Assembly: GCA_029935295.1 (NCBI GenBank)
Contig: JAOZKP010000076.1
Coordinates: 1-10,994 of the forward strand
From: a bacterium
GTDB taxonomy: Bacteria; Desulfobacterota; Anaeroferrophillalia; Anaeroferrophillales; Tharpellaceae
Direction: 5' to 3'
DNA length: 10,994 bases
In this document: in pieces, positions 1-5,751 of the stretch
Layout of the letters: the number at the start of each line of letters is the position of its first letter
Position numbering within the stretch: the stretch's first letter is position 1
Position numbers and translations under genes: made by a program
Notes under the pieces: generated by a model
What the model was told of the DNA's origin: nothing
Database searches by the model: none
Seen by the model: only the letters and a program-made list of their open reading frames with translations

Positions 1-167
1 AAATGTTTATGGATTATAGACAGAAATCTTTTCAAGCTTCATTTCACTTTATGCCTGACTATTCCACATGGTATGGATTGGCAAAGTTGAAGAAAACCAT
101 AGTTGAAATGAGAGAAATTGATAAACACATGAGAATGGCTCATAACCACAAAGCTATGACAAAGTAG
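1..167 (+). CDS. 3' end of an unidentified protein (partial, runs off left edge)
   Basis: An open frame enters from the left edge and ends at TAG 165-167, giving at least 54 visible residues (first visible Met at position 3). The tail is rich in Met, His, Lys and aromatic residues and has no membrane segment. I do not recognise a family. It could be the C-terminus of a longer gene or a short ORF starting at the ATG at 3 or 9. No ribosome-binding site can be judged because the upstream DNA is missing. It converges with the metallopeptidase gene on the other strand, with a hairpin between them. Confidence is limited by the short visible length. Confidence 0.45.
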   Translation, partial: MFMDYRQKSFQASFHFMPDYSTWYGLAKLKKTIVEMREIDKHMRMAHNHKAMTK

Positions 168-184
168 CAACAGCGACTATTAAC

Positions 185-220
185 CACCCACTCCGGCGCT
201 TAAAACCGTTGGGGTGGGTG
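185..220. terminator. Hairpin between convergent genes, possible bidirectional terminator
   Basis: Arms 185-194 (CACCCACTCC) and 211-220 (GGGGTGGGTG) pair over 10 bp with one G-T wobble, around a 16-nt loop that can form a further CGG/CCG pairing. It sits between the stop of the left partial gene and the stop of the minus-strand metallopeptidase, where a shared terminator would be expected. Neither side has a strong T run, so intrinsic termination is plausible but not certain. Confidence 0.45.
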
Positions 221-286
221 AGAATTCCTTAAACTTCATGTTCAAATAAGTGGCACTATGAAACCGAGGAATATTAAAGACAATAT

Positions 287-901
287 TTACTGGATGGGCC
301 CCAGTGGAATCCGCAACAATCCGCCGAGTCGGTTGACCTGCCGGTCAAGTTTCCGGGCATCAGGATAGATACTTTCCAGTTTCCGCCAGAAATCCGGACC
401 GTGATTCTTGATTTGGGTATGCACCAGCTCATGCACCAGAATCAGATCCTTTAATTCATCTGGCAAAAGCGCCAGTTTAATATTGAGGCTGAGATTATTC
501 TTCGCCGAACAGCTGCCCCAGCGGGTTTTCTGGTTGCGGATGGCCACGCGGCTGTAGGCAAAACCGAACTTGGTCGCCAACTCATCCAGCCGTTTGAAAA
601 TTCCGGCTGCCGCCGCATCAATATCAAGATTTTTCATCTTTTCGGCATACTCATCCACCATTGAATGAGAATCTTCAATCCGATTTAACTGGCGCTTAAT
701 CCACTCCTGCTTACTCAAAACAAAACGCTCAGCATCCCGCAACGAAGCCCGTTTCGGGACCGCCACCCGAACTTCTCCAGTAGATTTAACCGTCAGATTA
801 ATCCGGCGGGCCCGCTGACTGGCAACAAACGTAACTGATCCGATCGCAGCCATCTTTTTAACAACCGGTAATTTTTGTGTAGCTGATAAAAAATTTCGCA
901 T
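287..901 (-). CDS. YgjP-like (DUF45, M48-type) zinc metallopeptidase
   Basis: Predicted cytoplasmic zinc metalloprotease of the YgjP/DUF45 group. From the ATG at 901 the protein is 204 aa. An N-terminal beta-rich half is followed by the family motif RWGSCS (about 127-132), then the zinc helix HELVH (His157, Glu158, His161) and the probable third ligand in NHGPDFW (His167). All metal-binding and catalytic residues are present, so the enzyme should be active. Its substrate is unknown. An in-frame TTG at 910 would add three residues, but only the ATG has a GAG at usable distance upstream. The gene starts 23 nt after the RelE-type toxin stop and is probably co-transcribed with the toxin-antitoxin pair. 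YgjP-like genes often sit near restriction or other defence genes; here the partner is a toxin-antitoxin unit. Confidence 0.85.
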   Translation of the reverse strand: MRNFLSATQKLPVVKKMAAIGSVTFVASQRARRINLTVKSTGEVRVAVPKRASLRDAERFVLSKQEWIKRQLNRIEDSHSMVDEYAEKMKNLDIDAAAAGIFKRLDELATKFGFAYSRVAIRNQKTRWGSCSAKNNLSLNIKLALLPDELKDLILVHELVHTQIKNHGPDFWRKLESIYPDARKLDRQVNRLGGLLRIPLGPIQ

Positions 902-924
902 ATTACTCAAAGTTAAGATTGATG

Positions 925-1200
925 TCAGTAAACTTCATCGTGGTGGCCGACATTTACAAGTATTATCTCTTTGTCGATGAAGTAAAATTCAAGTGTGATA
1001 CGATAGGAGATATTTATTGAAATAGAGTTCAAACTATTTAATTTACCTAGTAATTTATGCATTCTTAAAGAGGGGTGTTGGGGGTTGATTTCTAATATTT
1101 CGAGAGTTTTCCGGTATTGTGAGATCAAATCAGGATGCTTCTTTAAAAATTTACGGGCCTTTTTAATATAACTTTCAGTGTAGATGAGTTTATAACTCAT
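925..1200 (-). CDS. RelE/YafQ-family toxin, predicted mRNA endonuclease
   Basis: A 91-aa basic protein of the RelE/YafQ/ParE-like superfamily, expected to cleave mRNA at the ribosome when free of antitoxin. Family features include the N-terminal helix pair with YIKKARKF near 11-18, the core strand ending in SYRI (Arg67), and the C-terminal signature VGHHDEVY (His86/His87), which matches the catalytic end of YafQ-type toxins. Length is normal and the frame is intact. Its ATG overlaps the antitoxin TGA (ATGA, 1197-1200), giving the usual antitoxin-first coupled translation. Mode of action is assigned from the family; ParE-type gyrase inhibition is less likely because of the C-terminal His. Confidence 0.88.
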   Translation of the reverse strand: MSYKLIYTESYIKKARKFLKKHPDLISQYRKTLEILEINPQHPSLRMHKLLGKLNSLNSISINISYRITLEFYFIDKEIILVNVGHHDEVY

Positions 1201-1448
1201 TTTGTCACTCGTTCGATATGGTTATTGACGCTTTCACTGACATATCGCCCGGTTTCGTAATCAGCTTTTATTTCACGCAAAGCAGTATCAAGTTCACATT
1301 CCCGGAGATAATTGTAATGCTGCATGTCCATAACTACAAATTTCTCCCGTCCCCGAACTGTTATAACCAACTCTTTGTCATTACTTAGATTGCTTTCTAT
1401 GGCTGAAATGCCTTTGGTTTTGAGCTGGTTTGCAGTTATCGTATTCAT
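1197..1448 (-). CDS. Phd/YefM-family antitoxin
   Basis: An 83-aa protein with the Phd/YefM fold: an N-terminal DNA-binding part that begins MNTITANQLKTKG and runs through the strand ELVITVRGREKFVVMD (about 26-41), then an acidic helical C-terminus (about 50-83) expected to wrap the toxin. It should neutralise the RelE/YafQ-type protein encoded next to it and repress its own promoter together with the toxin. GGAG lies about 5 nt before the ATG. The pairing Phd/YefM antitoxin with RelE-superfamily toxin is common. The operator candidate is the ATAGTACTAT palindrome upstream. Confidence 0.88.
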   Translation of the reverse strand: MNTITANQLKTKGISAIESNLSNDKELVITVRGREKFVVMDMQHYNYLRECELDTALREIKADYETGRYVSESVNNHIERVTK

Positions 1449-1485
1449 ATTAACTCCATTATCAACACTATAAAGAGTATTAAAG

Positions 1486-1521
1486 ATAGTACTATTTATA
1501 ATATTCAGACATTTTGGTCAA
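1486..1521 (-). promoter_or_regulatory. Toxin-antitoxin promoter with overlapping palindromic operator candidate
   Basis: Read on the minus strand, TTGACC (1516-1521) is a good -35. The -10 may be TAAATA (1493-1498, 17-bp spacing) or TATAAA (1495-1500, 15-bp spacing). A perfect 10-bp palindrome ATAGTACTAT (1486-1495) overlaps or abuts the -10. Two TAAAGA elements spaced one helical turn apart (from 1471 and 1481) follow. This layout fits autorepression by a Phd/YefM-type antitoxin, but the operator is inferred only from symmetry and position. Confidence 0.5.
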
Positions 1522-1623
1522 GTTTTTATCTAAATTATTTTGTTCAGCCAACCACTTCGCAATTGTGGCATTTACTTCGGGTGAACTTTTATGTATGCTG
1601 GAGTTACTAGAGTAATCTGTTCA
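1492..1623 (-). other. Open frame without a start: possible gene remnant (intergenic 1449-1735)
   Basis: Between the antitoxin start and the hydrolase start, one minus-strand frame stays open for 42 codons between a TGA (1621-1623) and a TAG (1492-1494). It would end SPEVNATIAKWLAEQ...SEYYK and reads like the C-terminus of a globular protein, but no usable start codon precedes it and I cannot name a family. The toxin-antitoxin -35 and -10 lie inside it. In AT-rich DNA a frame this long can arise by chance. The rest of the gap holds a short inverted repeat (TTACT/AGTAA, 1604-1615), a TATAAT at 1637-1642 without a good -35, and the ACAGA/TCTGT repeat at 1675-1689. Confidence 0.2.
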
Positions 1624-1735
1624 ACCGCTGTTATTGTATAATATTTTGATGATGTTTCTGGCATAATTCAAAAAACAGATTCGTTCTGTAAATTTTGAAA
1701 TATTCCGTAAAACTGATAAATTACCGGAGAAGATA

Positions 1736-2242
1736 ATGAGCGAAGTAAATACCTGTGTCTGTTTTTCCCACGGCAAGGAGAGCGGCCCCTGGGGAACCAA
1801 GATCAAACATATGGCAAAAGTTGCTGAAGATCTTGGTTTTGCGGTGGAGAGTATTGATTATCAGGGGATAAGTGACCCTGATGCGAGGGTCGATAAACTT
1901 CTGCACTGGTACTCCGAATTTCCCGGCCGGGTGATTCTGGTCGGCTCCAGTATGGGGGCTTATGTTGCCGCGGCCGCAGCGGAAAAGATGCCGGTTGACG
2001 GGCTTTTTCTGCTGGCCCCGGCGGTTTCCATTCCCGGTTTCGGTCAGGTTGCAAACCCGAAGATTAATACCAAAAAATCAGCAATTATTCACGGCTGGCA
2101 AGATGAAGTAATCCCGGTATCGTTAATCATTGATTTCGCCCGCAAACAGAATATAACTCTGCACCTTCTGCCGGGAGATCACAGTCTGATCGGCGTTCTG
2201 CCATCAGTCCTTGAAATATTTTCGACTTTTCTGAAGATTTAG
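1736..2242 (+). CDS. Small alpha/beta-fold hydrolase (YqiA/UPF0227-like esterase)
   Basis: A 168-aa cytoplasmic alpha/beta hydrolase lacking a large lid, similar in size and motif order to the YqiA/YcfP esterase group. It opens with a strand and oxyanion-type motif FSHGKESGPWG (10-20), has the nucleophile elbow GSSMG with Ser72 (70-74), an acid in GWQDE (Asp123) and the catalytic His in GDHSL (His149), so the triad is complete. The substrate is unknown; relatives cleave short-chain esters or thioesters. The start is supported by GGAGA six bases upstream. It is the first gene of what seems to have been a two-gene unit: a broken ADP-ribosylglycohydrolase start follows 21 nt after its stop. Confidence 0.8.
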   Translation: MSEVNTCVCFSHGKESGPWGTKIKHMAKVAEDLGFAVESIDYQGISDPDARVDKLLHWYSEFPGRVILVGSSMGAYVAAAAAEKMPVDGLFLLAPAVSIPGFGQVANPKINTKKSAIIHGWQDEVIPVSLIIDFARKQNITLHLLPGDHSLIGVLPSVLEIFSTFLKI

Positions 2243-2263
2243 AGATTTTGTCAGGAGAAAATT

Positions 2264-2314
2264 ATGCTTGGAGCAATCACCGGTGATATCATCAGATCGC
2301 CAGATATATTGTAA
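2264..2314 (+). pseudogene. Truncated start of an ADP-ribosylglycohydrolase gene
   Basis: AGGAG lies 7 nt before an ATG that opens MLGAITGDII, the characteristic N-terminus of DraG-type ADP-ribosylglycohydrolases, where the conserved first helix carries GDIIG followed by an aromatic/acidic stretch. Here the match stops after the tenth codon and the frame ends at TAA 2312-2314 after 16 codons. The rest of the family (about 250 or more residues) is absent and the metA gene of the opposite strand begins at once. A deletion or insertion junction is therefore likely near 2291-2319. The short length limits certainty, but the ribosome-binding site and the exact family start speak against chance. Confidence 0.55.
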
Positions 2315-2319
2315 ATGTG

Positions 2320-3213
2320 TCAATAGGAAGTAGATTCGTGCAGGTATTTTATCCACTGGGAGAAAAATTCGGTTCGGTGACCGCGCCAGCGATTAACCGG
2401 CAGTTCTACATCAAAATTTTTAGGCGGATCAACGTCTGGACGCGCCAGTTTTCGGTCGCGCAAACTCTCCTCTACCAAGCGGCGGCTGGGATATTCAGGA
2501 TGGCCGAGATGCATCAAAAACCGGTGGTCTGGGGTCTCAAAAATTGTGTAACCAATCTCTTCACTATATGCCAGAAGATTGACATTACCTTTCTCACGTT
2601 CCAACTCAATCACATTGTCGGTAATTCCAGCAAAACGACTCTGAGGGCACCAGAAACGATCGTCAATTTCCCCGGTAATCCGGTGCTGACGGTCAAGGTT
2701 AACTGATTCAAAAACTCCGAACAATTTCTTGGGATAGATCTCAATGGGAATCCCGATGGTCTTGGCCAGAGCTAGTCCTCCCCAACAAATTCCCAATGTC
2801 GATGAAATATTGTGAGTTGCATATTTGAGAATTCTTTTTATTTCACTCCAGTAGTTGATCTCTTCAAACGGGATGTTTTCAACTGGAGCCCCGGTCAGAA
2901 TTAACCCATCAAGATGCTGATTATGAATTGCCTCTTCAAAAGTACAATAGAGGTTGTCAATATGGGTTTGATTACTACTTGAATAATTATGATTTTCCAA
3001 ACGAATCCAGACTGGCTCAATCTGCATAATTGAGCGGCCCAGAGGATGCATCAGATTGAATTCGTAGGTCTCGGCTTTAGGCATAATATTGAGAATTCCA
3101 ATCCGCAAAGCCCGGATATCCTCTTTTAGAGCTTCACCCTTGGTTTTGCACTGAACCCGGGCTTGCTCTAAGGCCGTCCGGGCATGATAGTCATTTGATA
3201 TGACAATTGTCAT
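2320..3213 (-). CDS. metA: Homoserine O-acyltransferase MetA, probably acetyl-CoA specific
   Basis: First committed enzyme of methionine synthesis: transfers an acyl group from acyl-CoA to the hydroxyl of homoserine. At 297 aa it is close to the usual MetA length. The glutamine-amidotransferase-like fold has the acyl-accepting Cys143 in LGICWGG, and His238 and Glu240 in LGHPEY, matching the E. coli Cys142/His235/Glu237 set. At the position that sets acyl-CoA choice the protein has Glu112 (TGAPVE), as in Bacillus acetyltransferases, whereas E. coli succinyltransferase has Gly. I therefore predict homoserine O-acetyltransferase activity despite the MetA name. It starts 3 nt after the metY stop, with GGAG inside the metY end, so translation is probably coupled. 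No clear terminator follows it. Confidence 0.93.
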   Translation of the reverse strand: MTIVISNDYHARTALEQARVQCKTKGEALKEDIRALRIGILNIMPKAETYEFNLMHPLGRSIMQIEPVWIRLENHNYSSSNQTHIDNLYCTFEEAIHNQHLDGLILTGAPVENIPFEEINYWSEIKRILKYATHNISSTLGICWGGLALAKTIGIPIEIYPKKLFGVFESVNLDRQHRITGEIDDRFWCPQSRFAGITDNVIELEREKGNVNLLAYSEEIGYTIFETPDHRFLMHLGHPEYPSRRLVEESLRDRKLARPDVDPPKNFDVELPVNRWRGHRTEFFSQWIKYLHESTSY

Positions 3214-3216
3214 ACG

Positions 3217-4515
3217 TCAATCTCCATTAACACTTTTTTTAATGGCCTGTTCCAGATCTGCAATAATATCATCTATATGCTCAATCCCAATTGACAGACG
3301 GATTAATTCCTGATCTACGCCAGCCCGGTTCTGCTCTTTCTCAGACAATTGTGAATGCGTTGTTCCCGCCGGATGAATAGCAAGACTTTTTGCATCTCCA
3401 ACATTGGCTAGATGTGAAAAGAGGGATAAGCTGTCAATAAACTTTTCTCCAGCTAATTTACCACCCTTAATTCCGAAAACCACCACACCTCCAAAACCAT
3501 TACGCAACAGTTCAACCGCATTCTGATGGGTTGGGTGGCTTTTAAGGCCGGGATAACGCACCCAGTCGACCAACGGATTAGATTCCAGGTATTCAGCCAC
3601 ATTCAGAGCATTTTCACAATGGCGCTGCATTCTAAGCGGCAGGGTCTCAATTCCCTGCATAAATATCCACGCATTATCCGGACTTAGACAAGCACCAAGA
3701 TTGCGTAGAGCAACAAGTCTCATTCTGAGAATAAAAGCAAGATGGTTCTGATCACCAAGATCGGTCGAAAATTTTAGTCCTTGATATGAATTGTCTGGAG
3801 TATTGTAAAGACTAAAACGCTCATCCTGCCAGTTAAAATTGCCGCCATCGACGACAATCCCGCCAATACCCGCACCGTGCCCGCCCAACCATTTTGTCAG
3901 AGAGTGAATGACAATATCGGCACCATATTCAAGTGGACGACAGAGATACGGAGTTGTAAAGGTCGAATCAACGACCAAAGGCAGCTTGTTTGTCCTGGCA
4001 ATTTCTGCGACTGCAACCAGATTGACGACATCAAGTTTCGGATTACCTATACTTTCAATAAATATCATCCGGGTTTTGGTGTTAATTGCGGCCTCAATTG
4101 AGGCACAATCCAAAGGGTCAACAAAACGAACCCGGATCCCGAATTGGGGCAGAATATTATTAAACATCGTGTAAGTGCCGCCATAGACATTCCGGGCAGC
4201 AACCACCTCATCTCCTTGTCGGCAAATATTAATCACCGTATAAAAGACGGCGGATGTACCTGAGGCCAGGGCCAGAGCACCGGCACCCCCTTCAAGGGCA
4301 GCCAGGCGCTCTTCAAGAACACTTTGGGTAGGATTCATCATGCGGCTGTAAATATTGCCGGGCTCACGTAAAGCAAAGAGATCTGCAGCATGTTCACTAT
4401 TTTTAAAAAGATACGAACTGGTTCGGTGCAATGGCGTTGCCCGTGCGTAAGTTTCATCTATGACAGCCCCGGCATGCAGAACCTGGGTCTCAAATTTATG
4501 CTCTGATACTAACAT
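3217..4515 (-). CDS. metY: O-acetylhomoserine sulfhydrylase (MetY-type, PLP enzyme)
   Basis: A 432-aa member of the Cys/Met metabolism PLP family (fold type I), of the length typical for O-acetylhomoserine aminocarboxypropyltransferase. It should join O-acetylhomoserine with sulfide to make homocysteine in the cytoplasm. Visible landmarks are the YSRMMNPT phosphate/subunit motif (56-63), SGTSAV (85-90), Tyr111 in NVYGG stacking on the cofactor, Asp183 in VVDST contacting the ring nitrogen, and the PLP lysine Lys208 in HSLTKWLGGHG. A weak AAGGTG site lies 5 nt before the ATG. The gene is 27 nt after the Rrf2 gene and 3 nt before metA. A copy of its first roughly 75 bases reappears upstream of the operon (5073-5146). 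Cystathionine gamma-synthase is less likely given the length and N-terminus. Confidence 0.93.
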   Translation of the reverse strand: MLVSEHKFETQVLHAGAVIDETYARATPLHRTSSYLFKNSEHAADLFALREPGNIYSRMMNPTQSVLEERLAALEGGAGALALASGTSAVFYTVINICRQGDEVVAARNVYGGTYTMFNNILPQFGIRVRFVDPLDCASIEAAINTKTRMIFIESIGNPKLDVVNLVAVAEIARTNKLPLVVDSTFTTPYLCRPLEYGADIVIHSLTKWLGGHGAGIGGIVVDGGNFNWQDERFSLYNTPDNSYQGLKFSTDLGDQNHLAFILRMRLVALRNLGACLSPDNAWIFMQGIETLPLRMQRHCENALNVAEYLESNPLVDWVRYPGLKSHPTHQNAVELLRNGFGGVVVFGIKGGKLAGEKFIDSLSLFSHLANVGDAKSLAIHPAGTTHSQLSEKEQNRAGVDQELIRLSIGIEHIDDIIADLEQAIKKSVNGD

Positions 4516-4542
4516 TTCATCACCTTCAGTCTAAAGTCCATT

Positions 4543-4947
4543 TTATTCGCGATCAAGCAGATCCTGGATTGTTGTATTGCGTAATATTTTTTTACTGGCA
4601 ACATACAATTGTTGCCAAACTGTGCGAGTTACGCATTGCGAAACTCGTTCGCACGAAATTGGATTTACCAGGCAATTGACAGGCTCCAAAGGGCCTTCCA
4701 ACACTTTAAAAATCTCAAACAGATCAATCTCTCCAGGAGCCCGCGCCAGACTAAAACCACCTCGAGCTCCACGCACACTGGTAATCAAATTACTTTTTTT
4801 CAATAGTAGAAGAATATTTTCAAGATAGGAGAGTGAAATTGATTGCCGACATGCAATTTCTCGTCTGGTAACTGGTTGTTTACCATACTGGTGTGCAATC
4901 TCCAGCATAGCTCGAATACCATAACGACAACCGGTAGACATTTTCAT
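4543..4947 (-). CDS. Rrf2-family transcriptional regulator with three conserved cysteines
   Basis: A 134-aa Rrf2-type winged-helix regulator. The N-terminus has the helix-turn-helix with SLSYLENILLLLKKSNLI and the wing RGARGGFSLAR. The C-terminal half has the dimer helix and Cys92, Cys99 and Cys105 (CX6CX5C), close to the IscR CX5CX5C that binds an iron-sulfur cluster. Redox, Fe-S or sulfur-status sensing is therefore plausible. I place the start at the ATG at 4947, 7 nt after AAGGAG; the upstream in-frame GTG at 4953 is too close to that site. As the first gene of the operon it probably controls methionine/sulfur genes, analogous to CymR of Bacillus, and its own promoter. The ligand cannot be told from sequence. 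Confidence 0.87.
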   Translation of the reverse strand: MKMSTGCRYGIRAMLEIAHQYGKQPVTRREIACRQSISLSYLENILLLLKKSNLITSVRGARGGFSLARAPGEIDLFEIFKVLEGPLEPVNCLVNPISCERVSQCVTRTVWQQLYVASKKILRNTTIQDLLDRE

Positions 4948-4986
4948 CTCCACACTCCTTAAAAACTATTGTTTATTACTTTTGTA

Positions 4987-5015
4987 AACATATATAACCT
5001 AACAATAATTGTCAA
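4987..5015 (-). promoter_or_regulatory. Promoter of the Rrf2-metY-metA operon with operator candidates
   Basis: On the minus strand, a perfect TTGACA (5010-5015) is followed 17 bp later by TATGTT (4987-4992); TATATG two bases upstream is an alternative -10. The 11-bp symmetric ACAATAATTGT (5002-5012) overlaps the -35, and TGTTTA/TAAACA arms flank the start region (about 4970-4990). Either could be where the Rrf2 protein binds for autoregulation. No SAM or other riboswitch fold is visible; the leader is only about 35 nt. Confidence 0.55.
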
Positions 5016-5072
5016 CTATTATTTCAAGTATATTTTGTCAATGCCAACAACCTATGTAAAGTTAACGCCAAA

Positions 5073-5146
5073 GGCGTTGCCTGTGCGTAAGTTTCATCTA
5101 TGACAGCCCCGGCATGCAGAACTTGGGTCTCAAATTTATGCTCTGA
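5073..5146 (-). repeat. Duplicated 5' fragment of metY (gene remnant)
   Basis: These 74 bases match 4433-4506 at a constant offset of 640 with only two differences (4442/5082 and 4483/5123). Read on the minus strand it encodes SEHKFETQVLHAGAV and so on, metY residues 4-28, with one Arg-to-Gln change and one silent change. The frame has no start codon and runs out of metY similarity after ATPL, ending at a stop soon after. It is a non-functional partial duplication upstream of the operon. One copy edge lies in the hairpin AACGCC-AAA-GGCGTT (5064-5078), whose right arm is part of the repeat. Confidence 0.9.
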
Positions 5147-5174
5147 GCTAAGCAAAGTCCGCCGTTGTTCGCTG

Positions 5175-5210
5175 TTAATTCATGGTGTAAACAATAAGTA
5201 TTTTTTTCAC
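5175..5210 (-). pseudogene. Dead gene start (GTG, 11 codons) with strong ribosome-binding site
   Basis: On the minus strand GGAGGAG (5214-5220) precedes GTG (5208-5210), which opens MKKILIVYTMN and stops at TAA. The start resembles the first beta-strand of flavodoxin-like or other Rossmann-type proteins, but 11 residues cannot identify a family. Just past it lies the metY duplicate, so this may be the front end of a gene cut by the same rearrangement. Chance cannot be excluded. Confidence 0.25.
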
Positions 5211-5218
5211 ATACTCCT

Positions 5219-5231
5219 CCGATAATATCGG
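5219..5231. promoter_or_regulatory. 13-bp perfect palindrome, operator candidate
   Basis: CCGATAATATCGG is perfectly symmetric and sits in the divergent intergenic region between the minus-strand remnants and the sigma54-controlled mini-protein genes. No binding protein can be assigned. It overlaps the strong ribosome-binding site of the dead gene start. Confidence 0.3.
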
Positions 5232-5300
5232 ATAAAGCCTTAATTCCAAAAGGTTAGAAGAACCAAAAGCTCCCAGTGATCGATGATTACAAGGTATAAT

Positions 5301-5318
5301 GTATAATATATTTATACG
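5301..5318 (+). promoter_or_regulatory. Candidate enhancer (UAS) for the first sigma54 promoter
   Basis: GTATAA (5301-5306) and TTATAC (5312-5317) form an inverted repeat with a 5-bp spacer, centred about 133 bp before the predicted transcription start, which is the usual enhancer distance for NtrC-type activators. The octamer TTTATACG (5311-5318) recurs at 7816-7823 at exactly the same distance (99 bp) from the -24 GG of the second sigma54 promoter. The assignment as a site for the nearby sigma54 activator is inference. Confidence 0.45.
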
Positions 5319-5374
5319 TTTAGATGAAATAAAGCACATCACTATTTCCCTAATGTCTACATAAATACATATAA

Positions 5375-5387
5375 AATCAATAGGTTA
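5375..5387 (+). promoter_or_regulatory. IHF-site match upstream of the first sigma54 promoter
   Basis: AATCAATAGGTTA fits the IHF consensus WATCARNNNNTTR at every defined position. It lies between the enhancer candidate and the -24/-12 element, about 55-67 bp before the predicted start, where IHF bending brings an activator to sigma54 polymerase. In AT-rich DNA such matches also occur by chance. Confidence 0.45.
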
Positions 5388-5414
5388 CGCATGCAAATGG
5401 AATTTATTACTATG

Positions 5415-5430
5415 TTGGCACGCTCTATGC
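5415..5430 (+). promoter_or_regulatory. Sigma54 (-24/-12) promoter of the mini membrane protein pair
   Basis: TTGGCACG followed by CTCT and ATGC gives the invariant GG (5417-5418) and GC (5429-5430) with exactly 10 bp between them. Transcription should start near 5442, leaving a leader of about 65 nt before the first gene. A sigma54-type activator gene lies just downstream. Confidence 0.85.
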
Positions 5431-5507
5431 GATCAAATAAACTGTATAAAGAATATAATGTGAAATATACAATCCAATAAATCTTAAAAATATACGGAGG
5501 TAGGAAA

Positions 5508-5720
5508 ATGAAAAATACATTACGTATCGTCGCACTGATGACCATCATGTATGCAAATACGGCTTTTGCCGCGACTGGCACCAATGGTAGTGAATTCGGT
5601 CTCGTCGGATGGATGTTTATCGGATTTTTAGCTCTTATCGTTACTTTACAGTTTGTACCCGCCCTGATAATGCTAGGTTCCATGATTGTAGGTGTTTTTG
5701 AAAAGAAGGTGGCTCACTAA
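5508..5720 (+). CDS. Mini membrane protein 1 (signal peptide plus one helix)
   Basis: A 70-aa protein of unrecognised family. Residues 1-21 form a signal peptide ending in AFA before ATGTNG. A single hydrophobic helix spans about 31-63, and the C-terminus is short and basic (EKKVAH). Within the helix the core ALIVTLQFVPAL places a Gln (48) and a Pro (51) in the membrane. The next gene carries the same core, so the two are paralogs. GGAGG lies 7 nt before the ATG. It is the first gene after a strong sigma54 promoter and is probably made in response to the adjacent two-component system. A role as a small membrane subunit, channel-like oligomer or regulator of a respiratory complex is possible, but nothing in the sequence decides. 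Confidence 0.85.
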   Translation: MKNTLRIVALMTIMYANTAFAATGTNGSEFGLVGWMFIGFLALIVTLQFVPALIMLGSMIVGVFEKKVAH

Positions 5721-5751
5721 GGAAGTTTAGAACATCTGAAAAACCAATATA

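Noticed and set aside
251..266. TGGCAC as a sigma54 promoter near the left edge
   Set aside because: No GC lies ten bases after the GG, and no plus-strand gene follows.
2276..2287. Perfect palindrome ATCACCGGTGAT as an operator
   Set aside because: It is the codon run for Ile-Thr-Gly-Asp in the ADP-ribosylglycohydrolase start, so the symmetry is likely accidental.
2317..2706. 129-codon plus-strand ORF opposite metA
   Set aside because: It is entirely antisense to a clear MetA coding region, has no family features and no ribosome-binding site.
4945..5015. SAM riboswitch ahead of the methionine operon
   Set aside because: The leader is only about 35-40 nt, too short for any SAM aptamer, and no matching helices are visible.
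5016..5507. Mobile element responsible for the rearranged region
   Set aside because: No transposase, terminal inverted repeats or target-site duplication could be found; only gene fragments are present.
5357..5683. 108-codon minus-strand ORF
   Set aside because: It overlaps mini protein 1 and the sigma54 promoter, has a low-complexity composition and no supported start.
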